Source: Lysinibacillus alkalisoli (GTDB lineage: Bacteria; Bacillota; Bacilli; Bacillales_A; Planococcaceae). From it: a stretch of DNA of 64,000 nucleotides. Every line of letters begins with the position of its first letter. The stretch's first letter is position 1. The position numbers were made by a program, and so were the translations under genes. Positions 27,530-35,799 of the stretch are shown here, piece by piece. The stretch spans positions 434,001 to 498,000 of the forward strand of contig NZ_BMJT01000001.1 of NCBI RefSeq assembly GCF_014643595.1. Reading direction: 5' to 3'. The notes beneath the pieces are model-generated. The model was not told the origin of the DNA, made no database searches, and saw nothing but the letters and a program-made list of their open reading frames with translations.

Positions 27530-28828
27530 TTATATTTCTTTTGATAATATGGTTTGGTCATCTGTAGCTATGACTTCGACTTTGCGTTTTGTTGTTAACA
27601 AAATACCAAGCCCAATTGCCAAAATAATAGCAAGTGAGTACATACCAGAGCTTAACGTGAATACCCCTAAAATCATTGGGCCTACAAAACCACCAAGTGC
27701 GGCAAAAGAGTTAACGAGTGCAATGCCAACAGGTGCAGTTGACTCTGTGAAAAAGAAGGTTAAGTAAGCAAAGAAACAACCCGTAAACCCATATAAACCT
27801 GCAGAGGCAATGGATAGCATTGCTACCATACCCCATAAAGAAGTCACTATCCCACAACCGATAAAACCGATAATCGCAATACTTAAACAACCAATTAAAT
27901 GTGCTTTATGATTGCCAGTGCGGTCTGAATTCCAACCTGTAAAGATAATAGATGGAATGCCAATAAGTGCAGGCAACATCGCAATCCAACCAATCTCTAA
28001 GTTGGTGGAATTTTCCGATAATGATTTGATGATACTAGGAATCCAAAATGATAAACCATACACACCTGTGTAACCTGCAAAGTAAAAGGCAGAAAGTTTC
28101 CACACCGTAGCATCTTTTAACATGGCTAACTTTGATACTTTATTTACTTTGCGACTCGCCTCGCGCTCTTGTTCAAGCTCGTTTTCTAACCAGTCACGTT
28201 CTTCAGCGGTTAACCATTTGGCGTCACGTGGACGATTTGTTAAGAAGAAGATAGTAATGATACCTAATAAAATAGCAGGTATACCTTCTAGAATAAACAT
28301 CCAACGCCATCCAGCCATTGATGCCCATGTAATATTATCAATAATCCATGTAGAGAGCGGCGCACCAATTAACCCACCTAATGGTAAAGCGAGTAATAGC
28401 ACAGCAGTTGCCTTGCCCCGTTGTTGCTCTTTAAACCAATACGTTAAATATAAAATAACCCCAGGGAAGAACCCTGCCTCTGATACCCCAAGTAAGAAAC
28501 GTAAAATGTAAAGATGTGTAGCCGATTGAGCAAACCCTGTTAAGACAACGACAATGCCCCAAGTAATCATAATACGAGCAATCCAAATTTTAGCGCCAAC
28601 CTTTTCCATTAACATATTACTTGGCACTTCAAAAAAGAAGTAACCAATAAAGAAAATCCCTGACAATAAGCCAAAGACTTCGGCAGTTAAGGCAAGCTCA
28701 GCATTCATTTGCAAAGCGGCAAAACCTAAATTTACACGATCTAAATAAGCAATAACATATAACAATAAAATAAAAGGTAAAATACGAACCATCGTTTTCC
28801 TTGTAGCCGATTGAGCAATTGGTGACAT
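27530..28828 (-). CDS. MFS transporter, anion:cation symporter (ACS) family
   Basis: 432 residues with 12 predicted transmembrane helices and a central cytoplasmic loop of about 35 charged residues. The N-terminal YVIAYLDRVNLGFAALQM motif and the helix-4 region RFLLGVSEAGFFPGVILYLT are hallmarks of the ACS family (tartrate, phthalate, 4-hydroxyphenylacetate and glucarate permeases). The substrate is probably an organic acid. It is divergent from a 3-hydroxybutyrate operon and shares an identical palindromic operator with it, so uptake of a related carboxylate, perhaps 3-hydroxybutyrate or acetoacetate itself, is a reasonable inference. GGAGG precedes the ATG. Confidence 0.85.
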   Translation of the reverse strand: MSPIAQSATRKTMVRILPFILLLYVIAYLDRVNLGFAALQMNAELALTAEVFGLLSGIFFIGYFFFEVPSNMLMEKVGAKIWIARIMITWGIVVVLTGFAQSATHLYILRFLLGVSEAGFFPGVILYLTYWFKEQQRGKATAVLLLALPLGGLIGAPLSTWIIDNITWASMAGWRWMFILEGIPAILLGIITIFFLTNRPRDAKWLTAEERDWLENELEQEREASRKVNKVSKLAMLKDATVWKLSAFYFAGYTGVYGLSFWIPSIIKSLSENSTNLEIGWIAMLPALIGIPSIIFTGWNSDRTGNHKAHLIGCLSIAIIGFIGCGIVTSLWGMVAMLSIASAGLYGFTGCFFAYLTFFFTESTAPVGIALVNSFAALGGFVGPMILGVFTLSSGMYSLAIILAIGLGILLTTKRKVEVIATDDQTILSKEI

Positions 28829-28847
28829 ATGAATATCCTCCCTTTGT

Positions 28848-28861
28848 TAGACTGCGGTCTA
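28848..28861. promoter_or_regulatory. Palindromic operator, copy 1 (upstream of the MFS gene)
   Basis: TAGACTGCGGTCTA, a perfect inverted repeat of TAGAC around TGCG. It lies 20 nt before the MFS start, where a repressor would block transcription. The core reappears at 28979-28990. Confidence 0.7.
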
Positions 28862-28978
28862 TTTTTCAACACTATAAATCTTCTTGCTTGTATTGTCAAA
28901 GTATTTTTCTGTTAATTGCAAATATTCTCTACAATACTATTTACAATTCGTTAGTAATGTATTAATGTTGTTTAAAAC

Positions 28979-28990
28979 AGACTGCGGTCT
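28979..28990. promoter_or_regulatory. Palindromic operator, copy 2 (upstream of the GntP-type gene)
   Basis: AGACTGCGGTCT, identical in core to copy 1, lies just downstream of a possible -10 (TATTAA at 28960-28965) and before the ribosome binding site. It is probably bound by the TetR-type regulator encoded at 33.2-33.8 kb. Confidence 0.7.
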
Positions 28991-29010
28991 AATTTTAGGG
29001 GGTGGCGATT

Positions 29011-30324
29011 TTGTGGAGTTTAATTACGATTTTAATTTCTTTAATACTGCTTGTTGTGCTAGCGATGCGTGGCTTTACGATTATTGTTATTGCACCAGCA
29101 GTTAGTTTGGTTGTTATGTTACTCAACCAAATGCCAATACTAGAGACATTTCAAGATGTGTATATGTCTGGCTTTATTAATTATGTGAAAAATTATTTCC
29201 TTATCTTTTTATTTGCCGCAATGTTTGGCAAGTTTATGGATGACAGCGGTGCAGCACGCACCATTGCACAATACTTATTGCGCGTTTTAGGAAAGAAAAG
29301 TAAATTACGTGTATTAATTAGTATAATGGTTGTATGTGCTTTCTTAACGTATGGGGGTGTGAGTTTATTTGTAGTAGTGTTTGCCATTTTACCAATCGCA
29401 AAGCCTATTTTTAAAGAGATGGATATTCCGTGGCATTTATTTATTGCCGCATTCTTTACAGGTATTGCTACATTCACGATGACGATGTTGCCTGGTACAC
29501 CTGCCATTCAAAATATTATTCCCATTACGTATTTAGGCACAACAGTAACGGCTGGTGCTTGGATTGGTTTAACAGCTACTGTGGCTGTTATTGCTTTTAA
29601 TATTTGGTACATGAAGTATGCGCTAAAGAAATCTGAGCAACGTAATGAAACGTATGCATCCATGAAAAATTTAGAGCAATCGGATGACCCCAGTTTAACA
29701 GCAGATAAATATGCGAATAAAAAATTGCCTAATTTATTCGTGAGTTTAACCCCACCCTTACTATTGTTGCTCTTGCTCAATGTGTTTAAGGTGGAAGTAT
29801 TATATACATTAATGATTACAGTAGTTATCACATCGCTTGTATTTTGGCGCTATATTGATGCTAAAAAGAAAACACTGAATATTGGCGCAACTAATGCGGT
29901 GTTACCTATTATTAATACATCAGCAGATGTTGGTTATGGTGCTGTCATTGCCGCAACAGCAGGATTTACTGTATTTCAAGATATGATTGCCGATATTCCG
30001 GGTAATCCATTAGTATCACTCTATGTGGCAACGACCTTATTAGCAGGGATTACAGGTTCTAGCTCAGGTGGTTTAGGGATTGCCATGGAGACATTAACAG
30101 ATACGTATTTAAAGTTAGGTGTTAATCCAGAAGCCTTTCACCGCGTGGCATCTATTGCATCAGGTGGTTTAGATGCACTACCACATAATGGCGCAGTTAT
30201 TACAACATTAGTCGTGACAGGTCTTACTCATAAAGATGCGTATAAGCATGTTTTTGTTACAGCCGTATTGGCACCTATTATTGCAGCGATTCCTGCATTA
30301 CTTGTCGCGATTACATTTTATTAG
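29011..30324 (+). CDS. GntP-family permease, probable 3-hydroxybutyrate/acetoacetate importer
   Basis: About 437 residues with 12 or so transmembrane helices. Motifs ITGSSSGGLGIAMETL and SGGLDALPHNGAVITTLVVTG are typical of the GntP (gluconate:H+ symporter) family; the latter is common in the branch linked to short-chain hydroxy- and keto-acid operons. The frame also opens at GTG 29002, but AGGGGG (28997-29002) is best placed for TTG 29011, 8 nt downstream. It heads a run of genes for 3-hydroxybutyrate breakdown, with 11 nt to the next gene. Substrate is inferred from context. Confidence 0.85.
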   Translation: MWSLITILISLILLVVLAMRGFTIIVIAPAVSLVVMLLNQMPILETFQDVYMSGFINYVKNYFLIFLFAAMFGKFMDDSGAARTIAQYLLRVLGKKSKLRVLISIMVVCAFLTYGGVSLFVVVFAILPIAKPIFKEMDIPWHLFIAAFFTGIATFTMTMLPGTPAIQNIIPITYLGTTVTAGAWIGLTATVAVIAFNIWYMKYALKKSEQRNETYASMKNLEQSDDPSLTADKYANKKLPNLFVSLTPPLLLLLLLNVFKVEVLYTLMITVVITSLVFWRYIDAKKKTLNIGATNAVLPIINTSADVGYGAVIAATAGFTVFQDMIADIPGNPLVSLYVATTLLAGITGSSSGGLGIAMETLTDTYLKLGVNPEAFHRVASIASGGLDALPHNGAVITTLVVTGLTHKDAYKHVFVTAVLAPIIAAIPALLVAITFY

Positions 30325-30335
30325 GAGGGAAAAGG

Positions 30336-31283
30336 ATGAAAAATTTAGGTGTACTTGGTTCAGGGACGATGGGGTTTGGCATTGCGTTTTATTTTGCCAT
30401 CCACGATTATCAAACGTTGGTATATGACGTTAATGATGAAGCACTAAATAAAGCAAAAGAGAAATATGATGTGTATTATGATTTATTTTTACAACAAGGC
30501 TACCCTTTGCTTGTAACTAAAGAACAAGGACGAGCTAATCTCACATGGACAACAGATGTAACCGCGTTTACAGAGAGTGACTTGATCATTGAGAGTGTTG
30601 TGGAAGTGTTACCCATTAAACAACAACTGTTTCAGGCGCTTGATGGTATTGTAAAAGAAGAGGCGATTTTGGCATCTAACACATCTAGTTTTACATTATC
30701 AAGCATTATGCAAGATGTAGAGCGCATGAAAAACCGTGTCTTATTAACACATTTTTTCAACCCTGCACAAATTGTGCCGCTCGTTGAATTATTAAGTGGT
30801 GAACATACTGCGCCAGAGGTTATGACAAAGGTGCATGCATTCTTTGAAAAAATTAATAAAACACCTGTCACTATTAAAAAGGAGCTGCCTGGTTTAGTCG
30901 CTAACCGCATTCAAACGGCATTAGCAAGAGAGGCATTGGCATTAGTAGAAGATGGTGTTATTTCTATGGATGACTTAGAGAAAGTATTATTTGATGGTCC
31001 AGGATTCCGTTATGCGACGAGCGGTTTATTGAAAATAATGGATTTTGGTGGTTTAGATGTATGGGATAAGGTGTTAACGAATTTACAAGGTGAGATTGAG
31101 TCATCTGTACGACCATTTCCTATGATAAAAGAACGCGTAGCAAAGGAAAAATACGGTATTAAAACAGGGGAAGGGTTCTTTACCTATCCTGGTGGCAGTT
31201 TTGATGAATTGGTATTAGTACGAGATGGTGAATTGTTACAACATTTATTACACACTCATCATGTGCAAAAGGAGGAGAAGTAA
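30336..31283 (+). CDS. 3-hydroxyacyl-CoA (3-hydroxybutyryl-CoA) dehydrogenase
   Basis: 315 residues. The N-terminal NAD-binding motif is GVLGSGTMGFGIAFYFA. The central block ASNTSSFTLSSI and THFFNPAQIVPLVEL carries the catalytic His, followed by PGLVANRIQTALAREALALV, which opens the C-terminal helical domain. These are standard for the HbdA/FadB-type dehydrogenase that interconverts 3-hydroxyacyl-CoA and acetoacetyl-CoA with NAD(H). GGAGGG lies before the ATG, and the next gene starts 2 nt after its stop. In this operon it would feed the thiolase from a CoA-activated hydroxy acid, while the neighbouring dehydrogenase acts on free 3-hydroxybutyrate. Confidence 0.9.
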   Translation: MKNLGVLGSGTMGFGIAFYFAIHDYQTLVYDVNDEALNKAKEKYDVYYDLFLQQGYPLLVTKEQGRANLTWTTDVTAFTESDLIIESVVEVLPIKQQLFQALDGIVKEEAILASNTSSFTLSSIMQDVERMKNRVLLTHFFNPAQIVPLVELLSGEHTAPEVMTKVHAFFEKINKTPVTIKKELPGLVANRIQTALAREALALVEDGVISMDDLEKVLFDGPGFRYATSGLLKIMDFGGLDVWDKVLTNLQGEIESSVRPFPMIKERVAKEKYGIKTGEGFFTYPGGSFDELVLVRDGELLQHLLHTHHVQKEEK

Positions 31284-31285
31284 TC

Positions 31286-32041
31286 ATGCAAAATATTGTA
31301 ATTGTTACAGGGGCTACAGGTGGTATAGGACAAGCGATTGTAAGTCAATTTATGGCGCAAGGTGATTATGTCTATGCCATGGATTTACATGAGGAGGCTG
31401 TACAGCAACTTGCCTCAAGTTATCAACATCACCATATTAAAGGTTTAGCTGTTGATGTGACAAGTGAAGAAGCCATACAAACCGCCATCGCACAAATTAT
31501 ACAGGAGCAACAAAGGATTGATGTTGTCGTAAATAATGCAGGTTTGCAATATCGTGCTAAAGTGGAGGACTTTCCGTTAGCACAATGGCAACAACTGATT
31601 GATGTTATGTTGACAGGCCCTTTCCTTATGACTAAACATGTCTTCCCTCATATGAAAAGAGCAAAGTATGGGCGTGTGATTAATATTTCTTCTGTACATG
31701 GGTTAATGGCAACACCTGAAAAAGCTGCTTATGTGGCTGCAAAGCATGGTGTGATTGGCTTGACAGATGTTACAGGGATTGAGGGAGCACCGTATGGTAT
31801 TACAGTTAATGCGGTATGCCCAGGTGTAGTACGCACACCATTAATTGAAAAACAATTACAAGATGTTACGGAGAGTGAAGGCATTAGTGAACAAGAAGCC
31901 CTCAATCGCATTGTTTATCCAAAACGTGCTATGGCGCGTTTTATTACAGCAGAAGAAATTGCTAATATGGTCGTTTATTTAGCCTCACCACAGGCAAGTG
32001 CCATTACGATGGAACATATTAAAGTAGCGGGAGGAATGTAA
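31286..32041 (+). CDS. bdhA: 3-hydroxybutyrate dehydrogenase (short-chain dehydrogenase)
   Basis: 251-residue short-chain dehydrogenase/reductase. Motifs are TGATGGIGQAI (NAD binding, residues 8-18), NNAGLQY, the catalytic Ser in INISSVHGL, YVAAKHG (YxxxK) and NAVCPGVVRTPL. SSVHGLMATPEKAAYVAAKHG and the C-terminal ITMEHIKVAGGM are as expected for the BdhA type, which oxidises (R)-3-hydroxybutyrate to acetoacetate in the cytosol. The operon context (permease, CoA transferase, thiolase) completes the ketone-body degradation route. GGAGGAG lies before the ATG. Confidence 0.88.
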   Translation: MQNIVIVTGATGGIGQAIVSQFMAQGDYVYAMDLHEEAVQQLASSYQHHHIKGLAVDVTSEEAIQTAIAQIIQEQQRIDVVVNNAGLQYRAKVEDFPLAQWQQLIDVMLTGPFLMTKHVFPHMKRAKYGRVINISSVHGLMATPEKAAYVAAKHGVIGLTDVTGIEGAPYGITVNAVCPGVVRTPLIEKQLQDVTESEGISEQEALNRIVYPKRAMARFITAEEIANMVVYLASPQASAITMEHIKVAGGM

Positions 32042-32042
32042 C

Positions 32043-33230
32043 ATGGTATATATCATGAGTGGAAGTCGAACAGCATTCGGTAGTTATGGGGGACGTTTTA
32101 AAGACCATTCTGACTTAGAATTAGGTGTGACAGCAGTAAAAGGAGCATTAACACGCGCTAATATTGAAGGTAAAGAAGTAGATGAAATTATTTTTGGTAA
32201 TGTCATTCAAACGACGACGCGTTCGCCATATTTAGCAAGACATATTGGCTTATTAAGTGGTATGACAAACGAGTCACAAGCTTTAACGGTTAATCGCTTA
32301 TGTGGGTCAGGGCTTGAAGCAATTGTACAAGGATATAAAAATATTTTATTAGGTGAGAGTGCTATTGTTTTGGCTGGAGGTACAGAGAATATGTCGCAAG
32401 CCCCTCAACATATTAAAGGAGCAAGATTTGGCTCGCCTAATAAAGCACCCATTGTTGAAGATATGTTATGGGCAACATTAACAGATGCTTATATTGGTTG
32501 TGGTATGGGGATTACAGCAGAAAACTTAGCGGACCAATACAATATTAGCCGAGAGGAACAAGATACATTTGCCATTCACTCTCATCAAAAAGCTACACAA
32601 GCGCAACAAAGTGGTCGCTTTGCACAAGAAATTGTGCCATTTATGTATACAGACCGTAAAGGCAAGGAACATCAAATTGACCAAGATGAACATATCCGTA
32701 CCGCATTAGACCCGAACAAAATTGCCTCACTACGCCCTACCTTTAAGCAAGATGGCACAGTAACAGCAGCTAATGCAAGTGGGATAAATGATGGTGCGGC
32801 AGCCGTTGTCTTGATGAGTGAGGCAGCAGCTAAAACGCATCATAAGCAACCGTTAGCTAAAATTATTGCCACAGCTGTTGTAGGTGTAGACCCAACAATT
32901 ATGGGCATTGGCCCCGCACCAGCAACGAGAGCAGTCATTCAAAAAGCGGGGTTACATTTAGATGATATCGACTTATTTGAGTTTAACGAAGCTTTTGCGG
33001 CACAATCATTAGCTGTTATTAAAGATTTGGGTGTGGATGCCAATAAAGTAAATGTGAATGGTGGTGCTATTGCGCTTGGGCATCCTCTAGGTGCAAGTGG
33101 TGCACGTGTTACGTACTCACTTGCAGAGGAGTTGAAGTTGAGAAATAAACGGTATGGTGTGGCATCTTTATGCATTGGTGGGGGTCAAGGTATTGCGATT
33201 TTACTCGAAAACGAGACCTTTAATCAATAA
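32043..33230 (+). CDS. Acetyl-CoA acetyltransferase (thiolase)
   Basis: 395 residues, normal thiolase length. The nucleophilic cysteine is in NRLCGSGLEAIVQGY (near residue 89), the GHP motif in GGAIALGHPLGASGARV and the second cysteine in CIGGGQGIAIL. It cleaves acetoacetyl-CoA to two acetyl-CoA in this context. It starts 1 nt after the bdhA stop. Its 3' end overlaps the convergent tetR gene by 30 nt, so it ends without room for a separate terminator. Some members act on longer 3-ketoacyl-CoA; the operon supports acetoacetyl-CoA. Confidence 0.92.
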   Translation: MVYIMSGSRTAFGSYGGRFKDHSDLELGVTAVKGALTRANIEGKEVDEIIFGNVIQTTTRSPYLARHIGLLSGMTNESQALTVNRLCGSGLEAIVQGYKNILLGESAIVLAGGTENMSQAPQHIKGARFGSPNKAPIVEDMLWATLTDAYIGCGMGITAENLADQYNISREEQDTFAIHSHQKATQAQQSGRFAQEIVPFMYTDRKGKEHQIDQDEHIRTALDPNKIASLRPTFKQDGTVTAANASGINDGAAAVVLMSEAAAKTHHKQPLAKIIATAVVGVDPTIMGIGPAPATRAVIQKAGLHLDDIDLFEFNEAFAAQSLAVIKDLGVDANKVNVNGGAIALGHPLGASGARVTYSLAEELKLRNKRYGVASLCIGGGQGIAILLENETFNQ

Positions 33231-33794
33231 GTCGACAGAAGGCTCCGCAGCTTTGGCAAGTGGCGTTGGGTCTTGAATGGTACACCAGTAATAAATAATA
33301 CCCATTGCAACTTGTTTTACGCTTTGTGTAACTGTTGCAACGTGTAAGCGTTCGTAATTGAACTCGCTTTTTACTTCTGTTACGAGCTGTTCAAAAATTT
33401 GAAAAAGTTTACGGTTAGGGTTTCTAAAATATTTATGTGTTGTTGTTTCTAACGAAGTAGAGTAGACAATCGTTAAGAAATCCTGACCAAAATTATGCTC
33501 TAAATAATCAAACATGTGTAGCAAAAAATAACGCAAACGTTGTTTAGCATCATAATGTGCAGGTGCGTGAAGAAGCATCTCTTTATAATACACATCTGCC
33601 GCTACAAAATGTTCATTAATAATATCTGATTTTGACTTGAAATGATGGTAAAACGAGCCTTTAGAAGTTTGGCATTGTTTAATAATTTCATCCACAGTCA
33701 CATTATTATAGCCCTTTTTGCGAAAGAGCTGTATGGCTGTGTCTGTGAGAAGCCTTTTCTTAGCTTCTCCTTTAGGCGAAATGGGAGAACTCAC
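33201..33794 (-). CDS. TetR-family transcriptional regulator of the 3-hydroxybutyrate genes
   Basis: 197 residues from a GTG start with AAGGAG 9 nt upstream. The N-terminal helix-turn-helix is typical: AIQLFRKKGYNNVTVDEII, then TSKGSFYHHFKSKSDIINEH. The C-terminal ligand domain is divergent. It is embedded between the thiolase and the CoA transferase genes and overlaps the thiolase tail by 30 nt. The natural target is the TAGACTGCGGTCTA palindrome found at the two divergent transporter promoters. A weaker half-site-like CCGTCTA at 33851-33857 lies upstream of the CoA-transferase genes. Inducer unknown; a hydroxyacyl- or acyl-CoA is plausible. Confidence 0.88.
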   Translation of the reverse strand: MSSPISPKGEAKKRLLTDTAIQLFRKKGYNNVTVDEIIKQCQTSKGSFYHHFKSKSDIINEHFVAADVYYKEMLLHAPAHYDAKQRLRYFLLHMFDYLEHNFGQDFLTIVYSTSLETTTHKYFRNPNRKLFQIFEQLVTEVKSEFNYERLHVATVTQSVKQVAMGIIYYWCTIQDPTPLAKAAEPSVDLLIKGLVFE

Positions 33795-33880
33795 AATAAT
33801 CTACTCCTTTCAACATGTATCTTCTATAAAGTATACAAGGCTAGTGAACAACCGTCTATGACAATAAAGGAGTGTAACAT

Positions 33881-34564
33881 ATGAAAAACAAAATGGTTAC
33901 TCATACAGATGAGTTATTACATGTTTTCCAGGATAATCAAACGATATTAGCAGGTGGCTTTGGTTTATCAGGCTCTGCCCTCACGTTAATTGATATTGTA
34001 GCCAAATCCCATGCACAAAACTTGCATATCGTTAGTAATAATTTAGGAGACCGTGGCATTGGCTTACACAAATTATTTATGCAAGGTCAAATTACAAAAG
34101 CAACAGGGTCATTTTTTACGATTAATAAGGAGGCTGTTATGGCTTGGTCTGAAGGGAATCTAGCGATTGATTTATTACCTCAAGGCACATTAGCAGAAGC
34201 GGTGCGCTGTGGTGGTGCAGGTATTGGAGGCTTTTATACAAAAACGGGTGTAGGCACAGCGTTAGCAGAAGGTAAAGAGGAAAGAACAATAGACGGTGAG
34301 CGTTATATTTTTGAAAAAGCCATTAAAGGTGATATCGCACTCATTCGTGCTAAAAAAGCAGATCGATTAGGTAATCTCGTTTATCACACAACCGCACGTA
34401 ATTTCAATCCGATGATGGCAACAGCAGCGACGACTGTTATCGTTGAAGTGGATGAAATTGTGGAAAAGTTAGACCCTGAAGCTATTGTGACACCGCATAT
34501 TTATGTGGATTATATTGTACAAACAACTTATAAGAAGGAGGGGGATTTTTATGTCGAAGCTTAA
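33881..34564 (+). CDS. scoA: 3-oxoacid CoA-transferase, subunit A
   Basis: 227 residues matching the alpha subunit of AtoD/ScoA-type CoA transferases: GGFGLSGSALTLIDIV, VSNNLGDRGIGL, GAGIGGFYTKTGVGTALAEG, ADRLGNLVYHTTARNFNP and TPHIYVDYIVQ. With subunit B it moves CoA from succinyl-CoA or acetyl-CoA to acetoacetate, activating it for the thiolase. AAAGGAG lies before the ATG. The stop lies inside the first codons of subunit B (14-nt overlap), so the two are translationally coupled. It starts divergently from tetR. Confidence 0.92.
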   Translation: MKNKMVTHTDELLHVFQDNQTILAGGFGLSGSALTLIDIVAKSHAQNLHIVSNNLGDRGIGLHKLFMQGQITKATGSFFTINKEAVMAWSEGNLAIDLLPQGTLAEAVRCGGAGIGGFYTKTGVGTALAEGKEERTIDGERYIFEKAIKGDIALIRAKKADRLGNLVYHTTARNFNPMMATAATTVIVEVDEIVEKLDPEAIVTPHIYVDYIVQTTYKKEGDFYVEA

Positions 34565-35204
34565 TGCGAGAGAACGTATTGCAAAGCGAATTGCTGCTGA
34601 GTTAGAAGACGGGCAAGCTGTTAACTTAGGTGTAGGTATACCAACACTCGTTGCTTCATTTATCGCTGAGAAGGAAGTCTATTTACAATCGGAAAATGGC
34701 TTAATTGGCATGGGGCCTCCACCCGAGGAGGCGGCTATTGATGCCGATTTAATTTCCGCAGGTAAAGAACCAGTTACACTAGCAAAGCACGCTGCTTTTT
34801 TTAATAGCGCGGATTCATTTGCGATGATTCGTGGTGGGCATATCGATGTTGCTGTGTTAGGTATTTTACAAGTGAATCCTCAAGGAGAGGTAGCAAACTG
34901 GGCAGTGCCAGGTCAACCGATACTAGGTGTAGGTGGTGCGATGGATTTAGTAGTAGGCGCTAAAAAGGTAATTGCTGCTGCTACTTTATTTGCGAAAGAC
35001 GGCTCCGCAAAATTAGTACCACAATTAACGTACCCGACGAGCGGTATACGCTTAATTGATATGTTGGTAACAGAGCATGCCGTGTTTGAGTTTACAACAG
35101 ATGGTGTTGTGGTGACTGAAATAGTAAGTGATATGGATTTTGCTACTTTGCAATCTCATATTAATGTACCATTGAAACAATTAAAACCTATGAGTTGCGA
35201 ATAA
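34551..35204 (+). CDS. scoB: 3-oxoacid CoA-transferase, subunit B
   Basis: 217 residues from ATG 34551, chosen because AAGGAGG precedes it; the frame opens upstream at 34503 without a site. It contains the active-site glutamate motif SENGLIGMGP, followed by GGHIDVAVLGILQVNPQGEVANW and GAMDLVVGAKKVI, all standard for the beta subunit. It completes the route 3-hydroxybutyrate to acetoacetate to acetoacetyl-CoA to acetyl-CoA encoded from 29 kb. A strong terminator follows. Confidence 0.93.
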   Translation: MSKLNARERIAKRIAAELEDGQAVNLGVGIPTLVASFIAEKEVYLQSENGLIGMGPPPEEAAIDADLISAGKEPVTLAKHAAFFNSADSFAMIRGGHIDVAVLGILQVNPQGEVANWAVPGQPILGVGGAMDLVVGAKKVIAAATLFAKDGSAKLVPQLTYPTSGIRLIDMLVTEHAVFEFTTDGVVVTEIVSDMDFATLQSHINVPLKQLKPMSCE

Positions 35205-35222
35205 CTAACGAGCTGGATATAA

Positions 35223-35272
35223 AAAGTGGTAAAGGCGATGTGTATCAATCCCTTTACCACTTTTTATTTTAC
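35223..35272 (+). terminator. Rho-independent terminator of the CoA-transferase operon
   Basis: AAAAAGTGGTAAAGG / CCTTTACCACTTTTT stem with a T-rich tail. Confidence 0.85.
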
Positions 35273-35333
35273 AAATTATGGTGATATCAAGTGTTTTGCA
35301 ATTGTATTAAGATCAAAAGTGCAATCCTTTTGG

Positions 35334-35618
35334 TTAGGAGTGGCGTAACTTTGTAAATGCTTTACTTGCTTTTAATGCTGTGCGCAGATCTTCTTCAAAG
35401 ATTGGCATGAAGGAACGTGAAATCGATGCGGAAATAGGATTGTCATCAAAGTGTGTTACAATATTGCCTACGATAGGATAACAATAGGTGGTGTCACAGA
35501 AGTAATCTGTTGCATCAAATGTATGTGCACCTTTAGGTAATAACGTCGCATCATGTAACGGTGTTGTTTTTGCAATTGCCTCCTCACGTGGTGTGCGACA
35601 ATCCTCAATTAAATCGCC
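35334..35618 (-). pseudogene. C-terminal remnant of an OafA/SGNH-type acyltransferase
   Basis: On the minus strand a frame stays open for 94 codons between an in-frame TAG at 35619-35621 and the TAA at 35334-35336, with no start codon or ribosome binding site. It reads DYFCDTTYCYPIVGNI and later ISASISRSFMPIFEEDL, which resembles the very end of SGNH domains fused to acyltransferase-3 membrane proteins (OafA type) that O-acetylate cell wall polymers. The membrane part and most of the SGNH domain are missing. The rest of the 35273-35799 gap has no other gene. Family assignment is from motif style only. Confidence 0.6.
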
Positions 35619-35799
35619 CTAACTTTAAAAATGGCATGATAAAAATCCGTATAGCATTGAAATAATTGAAAGAATATAGTTTGTTGGCGCGTTAGTTATA
35701 TTAAAAAATAGTAATTTATGTATGAAATACGATGGGAATGATAAATTATTTCTATGATATGCTTAATATAGCCATAAGTAATAGATGAGGAGGCAATCA

